A stretch of DNA of 64,000 bases from an uncultured Prevotellaceae bacterium (GCA_900315745.1 ONAG01000018.1:1-64000), one strand, 5' to 3'; shown: positions 27,689 through 37,083, counted from the stretch's first letter. Notes: a model not told the origin generated them from the letters alone. Numbers and translations are program-made.

Positions 27689-29341
27689 TCACTTTGTCAC
27701 GCGGAACCAATCGGCTTCCACCCAACCTCTGTCTGTATTGCCGTCAGGCTCCACACTGACGAAGCCTATTTTGGCACCAATCCATTTTCCTTCTTTCATC
27801 TTGAAAGCCTCGCCAGCCTCTTTGAATTTTTTACCATCGAGGCTATATGAGAATTTGCAAATGCCATCTTTCACATTCATTCTGAGGTAGATGTCCAGAT
27901 GGATGCCTGGTTTGTAGTCTATGCTGTCCTCTGCTGTTGGCTTTAGCGTTACTATGTCTGTTGTCGTTTCCGGCTTGTTCTTGTCAGCCGCCTTGCAAGT
28001 CACTTGCTGCAAGACGAACTCCTTCCCCACTCTCTTTGCCATGAGTGCGGAGTAGTCCAGTCCTTGCATGATGATTCCCCCCGACTGATTTTCAGCCTTG
28101 GATGTTATTCTCACCTTTGCTGTAGCCGTAAACCTGTCGGCCGGAGTCTTTTGCAGCAACATATTTGGCACATCCCACATATTCACAGCATTTCTGTCGT
28201 GCTTGAAGTTGAAGATTCTGAAAGTGCCGAAAGCCGTCGGCATTCCAAAAGTCTGGTCATAGTTGGCTTGCCATTGCCATTGCAGTCCCATCTTTTGGGA
28301 GTCGAACTCATCGCTCTCCACAGGATTCACCACTTTCCATTCTCCTCTTGTCTTGGGCTTGCGGTAGGTTGTCACTGGGTCTCCGCAGAAGTCACCATCC
28401 TTGTCCTCACCCATGACAGGCCAGTTTTCTATCCAGTTGACAGGCTGCAAGTGAACCACCCTGCCATAACATTCCTTGTCTTGGAAGTGCAGGAACCAAT
28501 CCTCTCCCATTTCCGTGTGCACCCATCCTCCTTGGTGAGGACCATTCACTTTTGTCTTGCCTTGTGCCAGCACCACTTTTGACTCGTATGGACCGTATGG
28601 AGAGCGTGACCTCATGGCAAGTTGGAAGCCTGTCGGCACACCACCTGCGGGGCACATTATCCAATACCAGCCATCACGTTTGTAGAACTTGGGACCCTCG
28701 CAAGTGCGATTTTCCGTACCGTTCCCGTCGAAGACGATTGTTGGTTGGGATATGGGTTTTGTACCTTCTGCATTGAGTTCCCTCACCGTTAGCACCGATG
28801 CGAACCGTGACCTGCTGTTTGCCCATCCATTTACGAGGTAGCATCTTCCGTCGTCATCCCAGAGCGGACAAGTGTCAATCATTCCTTTTCCAGGGATTAC
28901 GCACAAGGGTTCACTCCAATCCCCAGCAGGGTCTTTTGTCTTCACCATGAACACCCCGAAATCAGGGTCTCCCCAGTAAATGTAGAATTCTCCATTATGG
29001 TACCTTATGCTTGGTGCCCAGATACCATTTCCATGACTTGGCTTGTCGAACACCTCCTTTGGGGCAAGCTCTTTCACTGCATGACCTATGATTTCCCAGT
29101 TCACCAGGTCGCGTGAGTGTAGTATTGGCAGTCCCGGTATGCATTGGAACGAGCTTGCCGTCATGTAGTAATCATCGCCAGCCACGCACACGTCGGGGTC
29201 GCTGTAGTCGGCATCAATCACGGGATTGGTGTAAGTCCCGTTGTCATTGTCTGGTGAGCATACCTGTGATCGGTATGCATTTTGTGCCTGCGAGGTCAGA
29301 GCCATCAACGACAGGCAAACCACAAAAATAGATTTTTTCAT
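27689..29341 (-). CDS. glycoside hydrolase family 43 enzyme (beta-xylosidase / arabinofuranosidase type)
   Basis: Exported hydrolase of 550 residues with a signal peptide ending near TSQAQ. The five-bladed propeller domain has the three expected acids: D48 in DADYSDPDV (base), D156 in GKGMIDTCPLWDDDG (pKa modulator) and E215 in NRTCEGPKFY (acid). A C-terminal beta-sandwich (about residues 345-550, from DEFDSQKMGLQWQWQAN) is the extra domain common in xylan-active GH43 subfamilies. Likely substrates are xylo-oligosaccharides or arabinosyl side chains; exact specificity is not readable. It is not next to a SusCD pair. The ATP-grasp-like gene lies 46 bases upstream on the same strand. Confidence 0.9.
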   Translation of the reverse strand: MKKSIFVVCLSLMALTSQAQNAYRSQVCSPDNDNGTYTNPVIDADYSDPDVCVAGDDYYMTASSFQCIPGLPILHSRDLVNWEIIGHAVKELAPKEVFDKPSHGNGIWAPSIRYHNGEFYIYWGDPDFGVFMVKTKDPAGDWSEPLCVIPGKGMIDTCPLWDDDGRCYLVNGWANSRSRFASVLTVRELNAEGTKPISQPTIVFDGNGTENRTCEGPKFYKRDGWYWIMCPAGGVPTGFQLAMRSRSPYGPYESKVVLAQGKTKVNGPHQGGWVHTEMGEDWFLHFQDKECYGRVVHLQPVNWIENWPVMGEDKDGDFCGDPVTTYRKPKTRGEWKVVNPVESDEFDSQKMGLQWQWQANYDQTFGMPTAFGTFRIFNFKHDRNAVNMWDVPNMLLQKTPADRFTATAKVRITSKAENQSGGIIMQGLDYSALMAKRVGKEFVLQQVTCKAADKNKPETTTDIVTLKPTAEDSIDYKPGIHLDIYLRMNVKDGICKFSYSLDGKKFKEAGEAFKMKEGKWIGAKIGFVSVEPDGNTDRGWVEADWFRVTK

Positions 29342-29387
29342 TTGTTATATATGAGATTAGTTATGAAATGTCATCATATTGTTAGCA

Positions 29388-30452
29388 TCACGACAGGTTG
29401 AGGCTGTATCGTCCTTTCTCGCATGTTATCCTCATGACAGAATGTCTGCCTGCAGAACGCCTTGTCAGGTCGAGAGCCACATGCCCCATGGTGCGCCTGA
29501 GATTGATTTCCACACAAGGATGCAGGAAATAATCGCCCGCCATGTCCACCACCATCATATCTACCCCCAAAGGTCCATTATACACATCCTGGCACCATTT
29601 CCCGAGCAGCGACGACAGTCTTGAAGATATTGATTTCAACACATCCACGTCAGCATATACAGACAGCGAACCGAGTTTATGGTCTTCGTCAGCGAGCACA
29701 TTGCCAAGATATGCGCCATTGTCGGTATCGAAGAGAGACAGTCCCGAATATTCAGCCTTTCCCTTTCCGTCTGCCACAAACTCCATGGCGAAATCCACCA
29801 CTTTTTTGTATGCCGGCTCAACGATTATGCTTCCCTGGCTGCCTAACACATTTCTCACGAAGCCCTCCATGTTGGCTGTCATCACTTTAGAGGAGAATCT
29901 CACACCTCTTCCGCTACTGCTCCATGGAGCCTTCACCACGCCACCATTTTGTTCTATTAGCAAAGTCTTTACTTCCCCAACAGAATGAGCCACACCCCTC
30001 CACCCTACGGTTTTGGGTATCGCTGCAACCATTTCACGTAGAATGTCGATGGAGCTCTCCCTGTTAGACAATTTTCTTATGGCAGCGAGCCTGCCCTTGT
30101 CTGGCAGGAGGCGCGATGGCACACCCATGCGCTCCAATTGCCACACCAAGGCGGCATTCCATCCCCAAGGAGAGACCTCTGCCACATCGTCCCATTGGTC
30201 TGCTGTCATGGATCTCACGTGCTCATTTGTCATCAGCCTAACCTTTGCCACCACATCAGCATGTTCTGCCATCAAGGCCAAGCCTTCCTCCATGTTGTCA
30301 AGCAAGATGATGTCCCCATCATCCGCCCATATTGCAGGCAAGGCGCCAAGAAAAGATCTCATGCCCCTCCCTGCCGCCGGAGGTGTGAAACATGGTCCAC
30401 CAAAAGCCAATGCCAGGTCATGGTCAGGATTGAAGACATGTAGTTTTTTCAT
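29388..30452 (-). CDS. uncharacterised ATP-grasp-like protein
   Basis: A 354-residue cytoplasmic protein. It opens with HVFNPDHDLALAFGG and has a weakly conserved first half. The second half carries features of an ATP-grasp domain: VVKAPWSSSGRGVRFSS (about residues 194-210, Lys and flexible glycine loop), then SIIVEPAYKKVVDFAMEFV. A final metal-binding-type block has D and E/N residues (LGVDMMVVD ... HPCVEINLRRTMG, ending near residue 325). ATP-grasp enzymes ligate a carboxylate to an amine or thiol; the substrates are unknown. I recognise the family only as a conserved Bacteroidales hypothetical. Its promoter is back-to-back with that of the AAA gene. Confidence 0.7.
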   Translation of the reverse strand: MKKLHVFNPDHDLALAFGGPCFTPPAAGRGMRSFLGALPAIWADDGDIILLDNMEEGLALMAEHADVVAKVRLMTNEHVRSMTADQWDDVAEVSPWGWNAALVWQLERMGVPSRLLPDKGRLAAIRKLSNRESSIDILREMVAAIPKTVGWRGVAHSVGEVKTLLIEQNGGVVKAPWSSSGRGVRFSSKVMTANMEGFVRNVLGSQGSIIVEPAYKKVVDFAMEFVADGKGKAEYSGLSLFDTDNGAYLGNVLADEDHKLGSLSVYADVDVLKSISSRLSSLLGKWCQDVYNGPLGVDMMVVDMAGDYFLHPCVEINLRRTMGHVALDLTRRSAGRHSVMRITCEKGRYSLNLS

Positions 30453-30514
30453 TATTGTATGTGCCTACGCCTTTGAGACAAGCCATTTCACCCCAAAAGG
30501 GCTGATTTTTGATG

Positions 30515-30546
30515 CAAAATTAGCTAAAAAAAACATAATTTGCAAA
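30515..30546 (-). promoter_or_regulatory. promoter of the ATP-grasp-like gene
   Basis: Minus-strand TTTG (30546-30543), 20 bases, TAATTTTG (30522-30515). It is an exact -33/-7 pair. Confidence 0.75.
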
Positions 30547-30552
30547 CTTGAC

Positions 30553-30583
30553 TTTGCAATTAGAGAAAAACATGTTATCTTTG
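30553..30583 (+). promoter_or_regulatory. promoter of the AAA_14-type ATPase
   Basis: TTTG (30553-30556), 19 bases, TATCTTTG (30576-30583). The -33 boxes of this and the divergent promoter are only six bases apart and form the symmetric element GCAAA-N6-TTTGC. Confidence 0.75.
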
Positions 30584-30639
30584 CCAAGAATTAGAGACTT
30601 CAAGGGAAGACACACCCGTTCAAAGAACAAAAGAACAGC

Positions 30640-31827
30640 ATGGAGGCTTTTTTCCGCACTCACACCTACTTGGTGGAACACACTAATGCCCCAGTCCGTC
30701 GAGGCCTTATGGAGGAGATAGACTGGAACGACCGCTTGATAGGCATCAAGGGCACACGTGGCGTGGGAAAGACCACCTTCTTGCTACAGTATGCTAAGGA
30801 AAATTTCGACACCCGCGACAAGCAATGCCTCTATATCAACTTGAACAATTTCTATTTTCAAGACCATGGCATAGAGGAGTTTGCTGGTGAGTTTTACCGC
30901 AATGGTGGCAAGGTTCTGCTCGTGGACCAAGTGTTCAAGCAGCAGAACTGGAGCAAAGAGCTTCGCAAATGCTATGACAACTATCCCGGACTGAAGATAG
31001 TTTTCACGGGGTCGAGCGTGATGCGTCTGAAAGAGGAAAACCCTGAGCTCAACGGCATAGTGAAGAGTTACAACCTTCGTGGATTCTCATTTAGAGAGTT
31101 TCTCAACTTGCTGACGGGCAACAACTTCAAGCCCTACACATTGGAAGAGATTCTCTCCGACCACGAGCGCATAATAAAGCAAATATTGCCCAAGGTTCGT
31201 CCTCAGGAATACTTCCAGGACTACGTGCATCATGGGTTCTACCCATTCTTCCAAGAGCATCGCAACTATTCAGAGAACCTTCTGAAGACGATGAACATGA
31301 TGACCGAAGTGGATATTCTCCTTATCAAACAGATAGAGTTGAAATACCTCACCCGCATCAAGCGTCTCTTTTATGAATTGGCTGTTGATGGTCCAAAGAC
31401 ACCGAATGTGAGCCAGCTTGCCATAGACATCGACACGAGTCGCGCCACGGTGATGAACTACATCAAGTATCTTGCCGATGCCCGTCTAATAAACATCATT
31501 TACGCCAACGGTCAGTCATTTCCCAAGAAACCTTCAAAAGTGATGCTTCACAATCCCAATCTGATGTATGCCATCTATCCAAGCAAGGTGGACCGTCAGG
31601 ATGTGATGGAGACGTTCTTCGTGAATTCCCTATGGAAAGACCACAAGGTGAACCAAGCAAGCCACGACACGACATATCTTGTAGATGGCAAGTTGAAATT
31701 CCGCATTTGTGATGCCACCCAAAGTGGCAAGCAACGTCTTCAGTCTGATGTCATCTACGCCCGTTACAACACCGAGGTGGGGCTTGGCAACCAAGTGCCA
31801 CTCTGGCTTTTGGGATTTTTATATTAA
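30640..31827 (+). CDS. AAA_14/DUF4143-type ATPase with altered Walker B
   Basis: A 395-residue protein of the AAA_14 plus DUF4143 type. Walker A is GTRGVGKTT (38-46) and sensor 1 is IVFTGSSVMRL (near 125-135). The C-terminal half has a winged-helix-like segment (VSQLAIDIDTSRATVMNYIKYLADARLI) and a DUF4143 region. The strand-end motif is LLVDQVFKQQNW: D96 is present, but the usual catalytic Glu is replaced by Gln (Q97). That may lower ATP hydrolysis and favour a binding or regulatory role. Members are numerous in Bacteroidetes and their function is unclear. The oxidoreductase gene follows after 54 bases. Confidence 0.82.
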   Translation: MEAFFRTHTYLVEHTNAPVRRGLMEEIDWNDRLIGIKGTRGVGKTTFLLQYAKENFDTRDKQCLYINLNNFYFQDHGIEEFAGEFYRNGGKVLLVDQVFKQQNWSKELRKCYDNYPGLKIVFTGSSVMRLKEENPELNGIVKSYNLRGFSFREFLNLLTGNNFKPYTLEEILSDHERIIKQILPKVRPQEYFQDYVHHGFYPFFQEHRNYSENLLKTMNMMTEVDILLIKQIELKYLTRIKRLFYELAVDGPKTPNVSQLAIDIDTSRATVMNYIKYLADARLINIIYANGQSFPKKPSKVMLHNPNLMYAIYPSKVDRQDVMETFFVNSLWKDHKVNQASHDTTYLVDGKLKFRICDATQSGKQRLQSDVIYARYNTEVGLGNQVPLWLLGFLY

Positions 31828-31881
31828 CATCATATATATACTTCAATACAAGCATTATCAATCATTATTAACAATTCAAAA

Positions 31882-34800
31882 ATGGCAAAGGAAAAAAAAT
31901 TCATCACCTGTGATGGAAATGAAGCTGCTGCTCATATCAGCTACATGTTTAGCGAAGTGGCTGCCATCTATCCCATCACTCCATCATCTCCGATGGCCGA
32001 GCATGTGGACGAGTGGGCTGCCCGTGGTCGCAAGAACCTATGGGGTCAGACAGTATCCGTACAGGAAATGCAGTCAGAAGCCGGTGCTGCCGGTGCCGTA
32101 CACGGTTCTCTGCAGGCAGGTGCGTTGACCACCACCTTCACCGCATCTCAGGGTCTTCTCCTGATGATTCCCAACATGTATAAGATTGCCGGCGAACTGC
32201 TGCCTTGCGTCTTCGACGTTTCAGCACGTACTTTGGCTTCTCACTCTCTCTGTATCTTCGGTGACCACCAAGACGTGATGGCTTGCCGCCAGACAGGCTT
32301 CGCCATGCTTTGCGAAGGCTCAGTACAGGAAGTGATGGACCTCACCGCCGTCGCTCACCTTGCATCGTTGAAGACATGCGTTCCATTCATCAACTTCTTC
32401 GATGGTTTCCGCACATCTCATGAGTATCACAAGATAGAGCGTCTCGACAACGAGGACATCCTCCCATTGGTAGATGAGGCTGACATCAAGCGTTTCCGCG
32501 ACCGCGCACTTACCCCTGAGCGCCCTGTCACCCGTGGTACCGCCGAGAACCCAGAGACATTCTTCACACACCGCGAGGCTTGCAACAGCTACTATGACTC
32601 TGTGCCCGAGATTGTGGAGGAATATCTTGCCAAGATCAGCGAAATCACCGGCCGCGAATACCACCTCTTCTCATACTATGGTGCAGAAGATGCCGACCGC
32701 ATGGTCATCCTCATGGGTTCTGCCTCTGATGCAGCTCGCGAGGCCATCGACCACCTGAACGCCAATGGCGAAAAAGTGGGTATGCTGAGTGTACACCTGT
32801 ATCGTCCATTCTCCATCAAGCATCTGCTGGCTTCAGTTCCAAAGTCGGTTAAGCGCATTGCCGTTCTCGACCGCACAAAGGAGCCAGGTGCAGAAGGCGA
32901 GCCTCTCTACATGGACGTGAAGTCGGCTTACTATGATGTGGAAGACCGTCCTCTCATCGTTGGTGGCCGCTATGGTCTTGGTTCACACGACACCACCCCA
33001 GCACAAATCATCTCTGTGTTCAACAACTTGGCAATGCCAGAGCCAAAGAACCACTTCACCATCGGTATCGTTGATGATGTCACCTTCACATCTCTGCCAG
33101 TAGTTCCCGAACTTGCTCTTGGTGGCAAGAGCATGTTCCAAGCCAAGTTCTACGGCCTTGGTGCTGACGGCACTGTGGGAGCCAACAAGAACTCGGTGAA
33201 GATTATCGGCGACAATACCGACAAGTACTGCCAGGCATATTTCTCCTACGACTCAAAGAAGTCGGGCGGCTTCACCTGCTCACACCTTCGTTTCGGTGAC
33301 GAGCCAATCCGTTCAACATACCTGGTGACCACTCCAAACTTTGTTGCATGCCACGTACAGGCTTACCTCCACATGTATGACGTGACCCGCGGTTTGCAGA
33401 AGAACGGCACATTCCTGCTGAACACCATTTTCGAAGGCGAGGAACTGGCTCACTTCATGCCAAACAAGGTTAAGCGCTACTTTGCAGAAAACAACATCAC
33501 CGTTTACACCATCAACGCCACCAAGATAGCTCAGGAGATAGGTCTTGGCAACCGCACCAACACCATCCTGCAGTCAGCATTCTTCCGCATCACCCAGGTG
33601 ATTCCCGAAGAGCTTGCCGTGGAGCAGATGAAGAAATTCATCGTCAAGTCTTATGGCTCGAAGGGTGAGGATGTTGTGAACAAGAACTACGCTGCTGTTG
33701 ACCGTGGCGGTGAATACAAGAAGTTTGATGTTGACCCAGCATGGGCAAATCTTCCAGACGACGCTGTTGTGGAAGACGACGCTCCCGCATTCGTAAAGGA
33801 AGTGGTTCGCCCAATCAACGCACAGGCAGGCGACCTGCTGCCCGTCAGCGCCTTTACAAAGTTCAACACCACCGATGGTTCTTGGGAGGTAGGCACCTCC
33901 GCTTACGAGAAGCGTGGTGTAGAGGCATTCGTTCCTCTTTGGAATCCCGAGAACTGTATCCAATGTAACCAATGTGCATACATTTGTCCTCATGCAGCCA
34001 TCCGTCCATTCGTTCTGAACGATGAGGAACTTGCAGGATTCGAAGGTCTCAAAACTCTTGAGATGAAGGCTCCTGCCGTAATGAAGGGCATGCACTTCGT
34101 CATCGAGCCAAGTGTTCTCGACTGTCTGGGTTGCGGCAACTGCGCTGACATTTGCCCAGGTCATCCGAAGAAAGGCAAGGCTCTCACAATGGTTCCATTC
34201 AATCCTGATGCTGCCGACATGAAGAAGATGGCAGCCGACTGGGACAAGCTCGTCAAGGTTCCAAGCAAGCAAGACCTCGTTGACATTCGCTCTAACGTGA
34301 AGAACTCACAGTTCGCCCGTCCATTGTTCGAATTCTCTGGTGCTTGTGCTGGTTGCGGTGAGACACCTTACGTGAAACTCATATCCCAACTCTTCGGCGA
34401 CCGTGAGATGATTGCCAATGCAACAGGTTGCTCATCCATCTATTCAGCATCCATACCTTCCACACCTTATACTAAGAACGAGAAGGGTCAAGGTCCTGTG
34501 TTCAACAACTCCTTGTTCGAGGACTTCTGCGAGTTTGGTCTCGGTATGGCTCTCGGCAACAAGAAGATGAAGGAGCGCGTAGCAAAACTGCTTTGCGAAG
34601 CTACCGAAGCAGAACAGTGCCCAGAAGAATTCAAGGCTCTGGCAAAAGAATGGATTGAGAAGCGTGAAGATGCAGACGAGAGCAAGCGTCTGGCAGAACT
34701 CATCAAGCCATTCATCGCTGGTGGTGCAGAAGCTGGATGTGAGCACTGCAAGGAACTGAAGACACTTGAGCACTACCTTGTGAAGCGTTCACAGTGGATT

Positions 34801-35454
34801 ATCGGTGGTGACGGTGCATCCTATGACATCGGCTACGGCGGTCTCGACCACGTAATAGCCACTGGCGAGGATGTTAACATCCTGGTGCTCGACACCGAGG
34901 TGTACTCCAACACTGGCGGTCAGGCATCAAAGGCTACTCCTCTCGGCGCAATTGCACAATTTGCCGCACAAGGCAAGCGCATCCGCAAGAAGGACCTCGG
35001 CATGATAGCCACCACATACGGATATGTATATGTTGCTCAGATTGCCATGGGCGCAGACCACGCACAGTGTCTGAAGGCCATCCGCGAGGCTGAGGCATGG
35101 CATGGACCATCAGTGGTCATCGCCTACGCACCATGTATCAACCACGGTCTGAAGGCCAAGGGCGGCATGGGCAAGAGCCAGGCAGAGGAAAAGAAGGCTG
35201 TGGAGTGTGGCTACTGGCACTTGTGGCGCTACAACCCCGCCCTCATCGAAGAGAACAAGAATCCATTCTCTCTCGACTCCAAGGAGCCAGACTGGAGCAA
35301 GTTCCACGACTTCCTCCTTGGCGAGGTACGCTACCTGTCAGTGAAGAAGGCTTATCCAAACGAGGCAGAAGAACTCTTCGCAGAGGCTCAGCGCATGGCA
35401 CAAATCCGCTACAAGAGCTATGTGCGCAAGACCCAGGAAGACTGGAGCGAATAA
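31882..35454 (+). CDS. nifJ: pyruvate:ferredoxin (flavodoxin) oxidoreductase, single chain
   Basis: Oxidises pyruvate with CoA to acetyl-CoA and CO2, reducing ferredoxin or flavodoxin; this is the central anaerobic pyruvate enzyme. The 1190-residue chain has the fused domain order: N-terminal pyruvate-binding domain (ITCDGNEAAAHISYMFSEVAAIYPITPSSP), CoA/transketolase-like domain, gamma domain, a two-cluster ferredoxin domain (CIQCNQCAYICPHA from C692 and CLGCGNCADICPGHP from C748), and a C-terminal thiamine-diphosphate domain (GGDGASYDIGYGGLDHV from about 975). A further cluster cysteine pair is in GACAGCGETPY. It is bounded downstream by a GC-rich hairpin. Codon choice (frequent C-ending codons) suggests strong expression. 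Confidence 0.96.
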   Translation: MAKEKKFITCDGNEAAAHISYMFSEVAAIYPITPSSPMAEHVDEWAARGRKNLWGQTVSVQEMQSEAGAAGAVHGSLQAGALTTTFTASQGLLLMIPNMYKIAGELLPCVFDVSARTLASHSLCIFGDHQDVMACRQTGFAMLCEGSVQEVMDLTAVAHLASLKTCVPFINFFDGFRTSHEYHKIERLDNEDILPLVDEADIKRFRDRALTPERPVTRGTAENPETFFTHREACNSYYDSVPEIVEEYLAKISEITGREYHLFSYYGAEDADRMVILMGSASDAAREAIDHLNANGEKVGMLSVHLYRPFSIKHLLASVPKSVKRIAVLDRTKEPGAEGEPLYMDVKSAYYDVEDRPLIVGGRYGLGSHDTTPAQIISVFNNLAMPEPKNHFTIGIVDDVTFTSLPVVPELALGGKSMFQAKFYGLGADGTVGANKNSVKIIGDNTDKYCQAYFSYDSKKSGGFTCSHLRFGDEPIRSTYLVTTPNFVACHVQAYLHMYDVTRGLQKNGTFLLNTIFEGEELAHFMPNKVKRYFAENNITVYTINATKIAQEIGLGNRTNTILQSAFFRITQVIPEELAVEQMKKFIVKSYGSKGEDVVNKNYAAVDRGGEYKKFDVDPAWANLPDDAVVEDDAPAFVKEVVRPINAQAGDLLPVSAFTKFNTTDGSWEVGTSAYEKRGVEAFVPLWNPENCIQCNQCAYICPHAAIRPFVLNDEELAGFEGLKTLEMKAPAVMKGMHFVIEPSVLDCLGCGNCADICPGHPKKGKALTMVPFNPDAADMKKMAADWDKLVKVPSKQDLVDIRSNVKNSQFARPLFEFSGACAGCGETPYVKLISQLFGDREMIANATGCSSIYSASIPSTPYTKNEKGQGPVFNNSLFEDFCEFGLGMALGNKKMKERVAKLLCEATEAEQCPEEFKALAKEWIEKREDADESKRLAELIKPFIAGGAEAGCEHCKELKTLEHYLVKRSQWIIGGDGASYDIGYGGLDHVIATGEDVNILVLDTEVYSNTGGQASKATPLGAIAQFAAQGKRIRKKDLGMIATTYGYVYVAQIAMGADHAQCLKAIREAEAWHGPSVVIAYAPCINHGLKAKGGMGKSQAEEKKAVECGYWHLWRYNPALIEENKNPFSLDSKEPDWSKFHDFLLGEVRYLSVKKAYPNEAEELFAEAQRMAQIRYKSYVRKTQEDWSE

Positions 35455-35479
35455 GCTCAAGAACCCCTTTTCAATAACC

Positions 35480-35510
35480 AAGCGGCGCATCCCCTGTGGT
35501 TGCGCCGCTT
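35480..35510 (+). terminator. terminator after the pyruvate oxidoreductase gene
   Basis: AAGCGGCGCA and TGCGCCGCTT make a perfect 10-bp GC-rich stem with an 11-base loop. Only a short T run follows. Confidence 0.65.
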
Positions 35511-35586
35511 CATTTAACAGACTTAACGACCTTTTTTGTTTGGGAACAGAACAGACGAAATGGAATAATCTGAAAACGACGAGCAA

Positions 35587-36393
35587 ATGAACAAACTAAC
35601 CATACTTGGCACTGGCAACGCCATGGTAACCCATTGCTTCAACACATGCTTCATCCTGCATCATGACGACCAAAAGCTGATGGTGGATGCTGGCGGGGGC
35701 AACGGCATACTGCGACAAATGGAACAAGCCAAAATTCCATTCACCGACATCCACGACCTATTCCTCACCCATGCCCATACCGACCATGTAATGGGTGCCG
35801 TGTGGGTGGTGCGCAAGGTGACAAGCCTGCAAAGAATGGGGAAATATGACGGGACATTGCGCATTTATGGCCATGACAAGGTGCTTCATGTGCTTCATAC
35901 AATGTGCGACATGATGCTTCCCAAAAAATTCACAGCCATGATAGGCAAAGACGTTTTGTTTATAGAAATAAAGGATGGACAAAGCTTCAATGCGGCAGGC
36001 ATGTCATTACAGGCGTTCGACATCCACTCCACCAAGGAGAAACAGTTTGGTTTCACTGCAACCATGTCCGACGGCATGAGGCTGGCATGTCTTGGCGACG
36101 AGCCTTTCAATGCTCTTTGCCGTCATTATGTGGAAGGTGCCGACTGGCTTTTGTGCGAGGCATTTTGCCTTTACGACGACCGCGACATCTACAAACCCTA
36201 CGAAAAACATCACAGTACGGCACTGGATGCAGGCAGGTTGGCAGAGGAACTTGGAGTGAAGCATCTTGTAATGTATCACACTGAGGACAAGACACTTGCA
36301 ACACGCAAGACAAAATACGCAGAAGAGGCAGCAAGAAGCTTCAAAGGCAAGATATTCGTGCCTGATGACTTGGATGAATTATTTTTAAGTTAA
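35587..36393 (+). CDS. MBL-fold metallohydrolase (RNase Z / arylsulfatase-like)
   Basis: Cytoplasmic metallo-beta-lactamase fold protein, 268 residues. It begins with KLTILGTGNA, the usual first strand of RNase Z-like hydrolases, and carries THAHTDHVMG with H62, H64, D66 and H67 as metal ligands. Further metal residues are likely in LACLGDEPF, with a catalytic His region near KPYEKHHST and a C-terminal LVMYHTED. It lacks the long arm typical of tRNase Z, so a small-molecule or phosphodiester substrate is more likely. It stands alone between two terminators. Confidence 0.82.
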   Translation: MNKLTILGTGNAMVTHCFNTCFILHHDDQKLMVDAGGGNGILRQMEQAKIPFTDIHDLFLTHAHTDHVMGAVWVVRKVTSLQRMGKYDGTLRIYGHDKVLHVLHTMCDMMLPKKFTAMIGKDVLFIEIKDGQSFNAAGMSLQAFDIHSTKEKQFGFTATMSDGMRLACLGDEPFNALCRHYVEGADWLLCEAFCLYDDRDIYKPYEKHHSTALDAGRLAEELGVKHLVMYHTEDKTLATRKTKYAEEAARSFKGKIFVPDDLDELFLS

Positions 36394-36432
36394 ATAATTC
36401 AAAAAAAAGTAACATTTTCAGATTATTATTTC

Positions 36433-36440
36433 TACTTTTG
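36433..36440 (+). promoter_or_regulatory. -7 box of the LEA-like lipoprotein gene
   Basis: TACTTTTG matches the -7 consensus, 46 bases before the ATG at 36487. Confidence 0.55.
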
Positions 36441-36486
36441 CGTCGAGAATTATTTTAATTTTGTTTTACTAAACTAATTGATTGAA

Positions 36487-37083
36487 ATGAAAAAGTATTT
36501 GTTTATCGCCGTAGCTGCTGTTGCTTTCGTTTTCACCAGCTGCAAGAATGAACCAAAACCCGTTGAACCAGTAGAGGAAGAACCAGCAATCGAGCTTGTA
36601 TCAGCTGACTCTCTGCAAGCTTTCATCGAGAACTCTGACACCACAGCTATCAGCTCATTCCTGACCGAAGCTCAAGAGAAGATCGAGCAACTGAAGCTCA
36701 CTGACCCAGCAACTGCTAAGGAGTATCTCGCAAAGATCCAGGCTCTTCTGAAAGAGAACGCTGACAAGATCAAGGCATTCGTAGGTACTGGCGCTGTTGC
36801 TTCTCTGATCGACACAGTGAACAGCCTCCCCGAGATTGAAGTTCCCGACGTGGTTGACGAGGCAAAGGAAGCCGTTGAAGGTGCTGCTGAGGATGTAAAG
36901 GACGCCGCTACTGACGCTGTTGACAACGCAAAAGAAGCTGTTGACAATGCAAAAGACGCTGCTGCTGACGCAGTTGAAGGTGCAAAAGACGCTGCTTCCA
37001 ATGCAGTTGAAGGCGCTAAGGATGCTGCTGCTGACGCCGTTGACGCAGCTGCTGACAAAGTGAAGGGTGCTCTTGGCAAATAA
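36487..37083 (+). CDS. lipoprotein with LEA/apolipoprotein-like 11-mer repeats
   Basis: A 198-residue lipoprotein with lipobox F-T-S-C (C19). After an acidic proline-rich linker and a helical middle part, residues of about 122-195 form an uninterrupted amphipathic helix. It is built from imperfect 11-residue units of the type A-K-x-A-A-x-D-A-V-(E/D)-x, almost only Ala, Asp, Lys, Glu and Val. Such repeats occur in LEA proteins, apolipoproteins and YtxH-like stress proteins that coat membranes or protect against drying. An in-frame TTG at 36478 is less likely than the ATG at 36487, which starts the signal sequence. The gene has its own promoter and terminator. Function is inferred only by composition. 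Confidence 0.8.
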   Translation: MKKYLFIAVAAVAFVFTSCKNEPKPVEPVEEEPAIELVSADSLQAFIENSDTTAISSFLTEAQEKIEQLKLTDPATAKEYLAKIQALLKENADKIKAFVGTGAVASLIDTVNSLPEIEVPDVVDEAKEAVEGAAEDVKDAATDAVDNAKEAVDNAKDAAADAVEGAKDAASNAVEGAKDAAADAVDAAADKVKGALGK

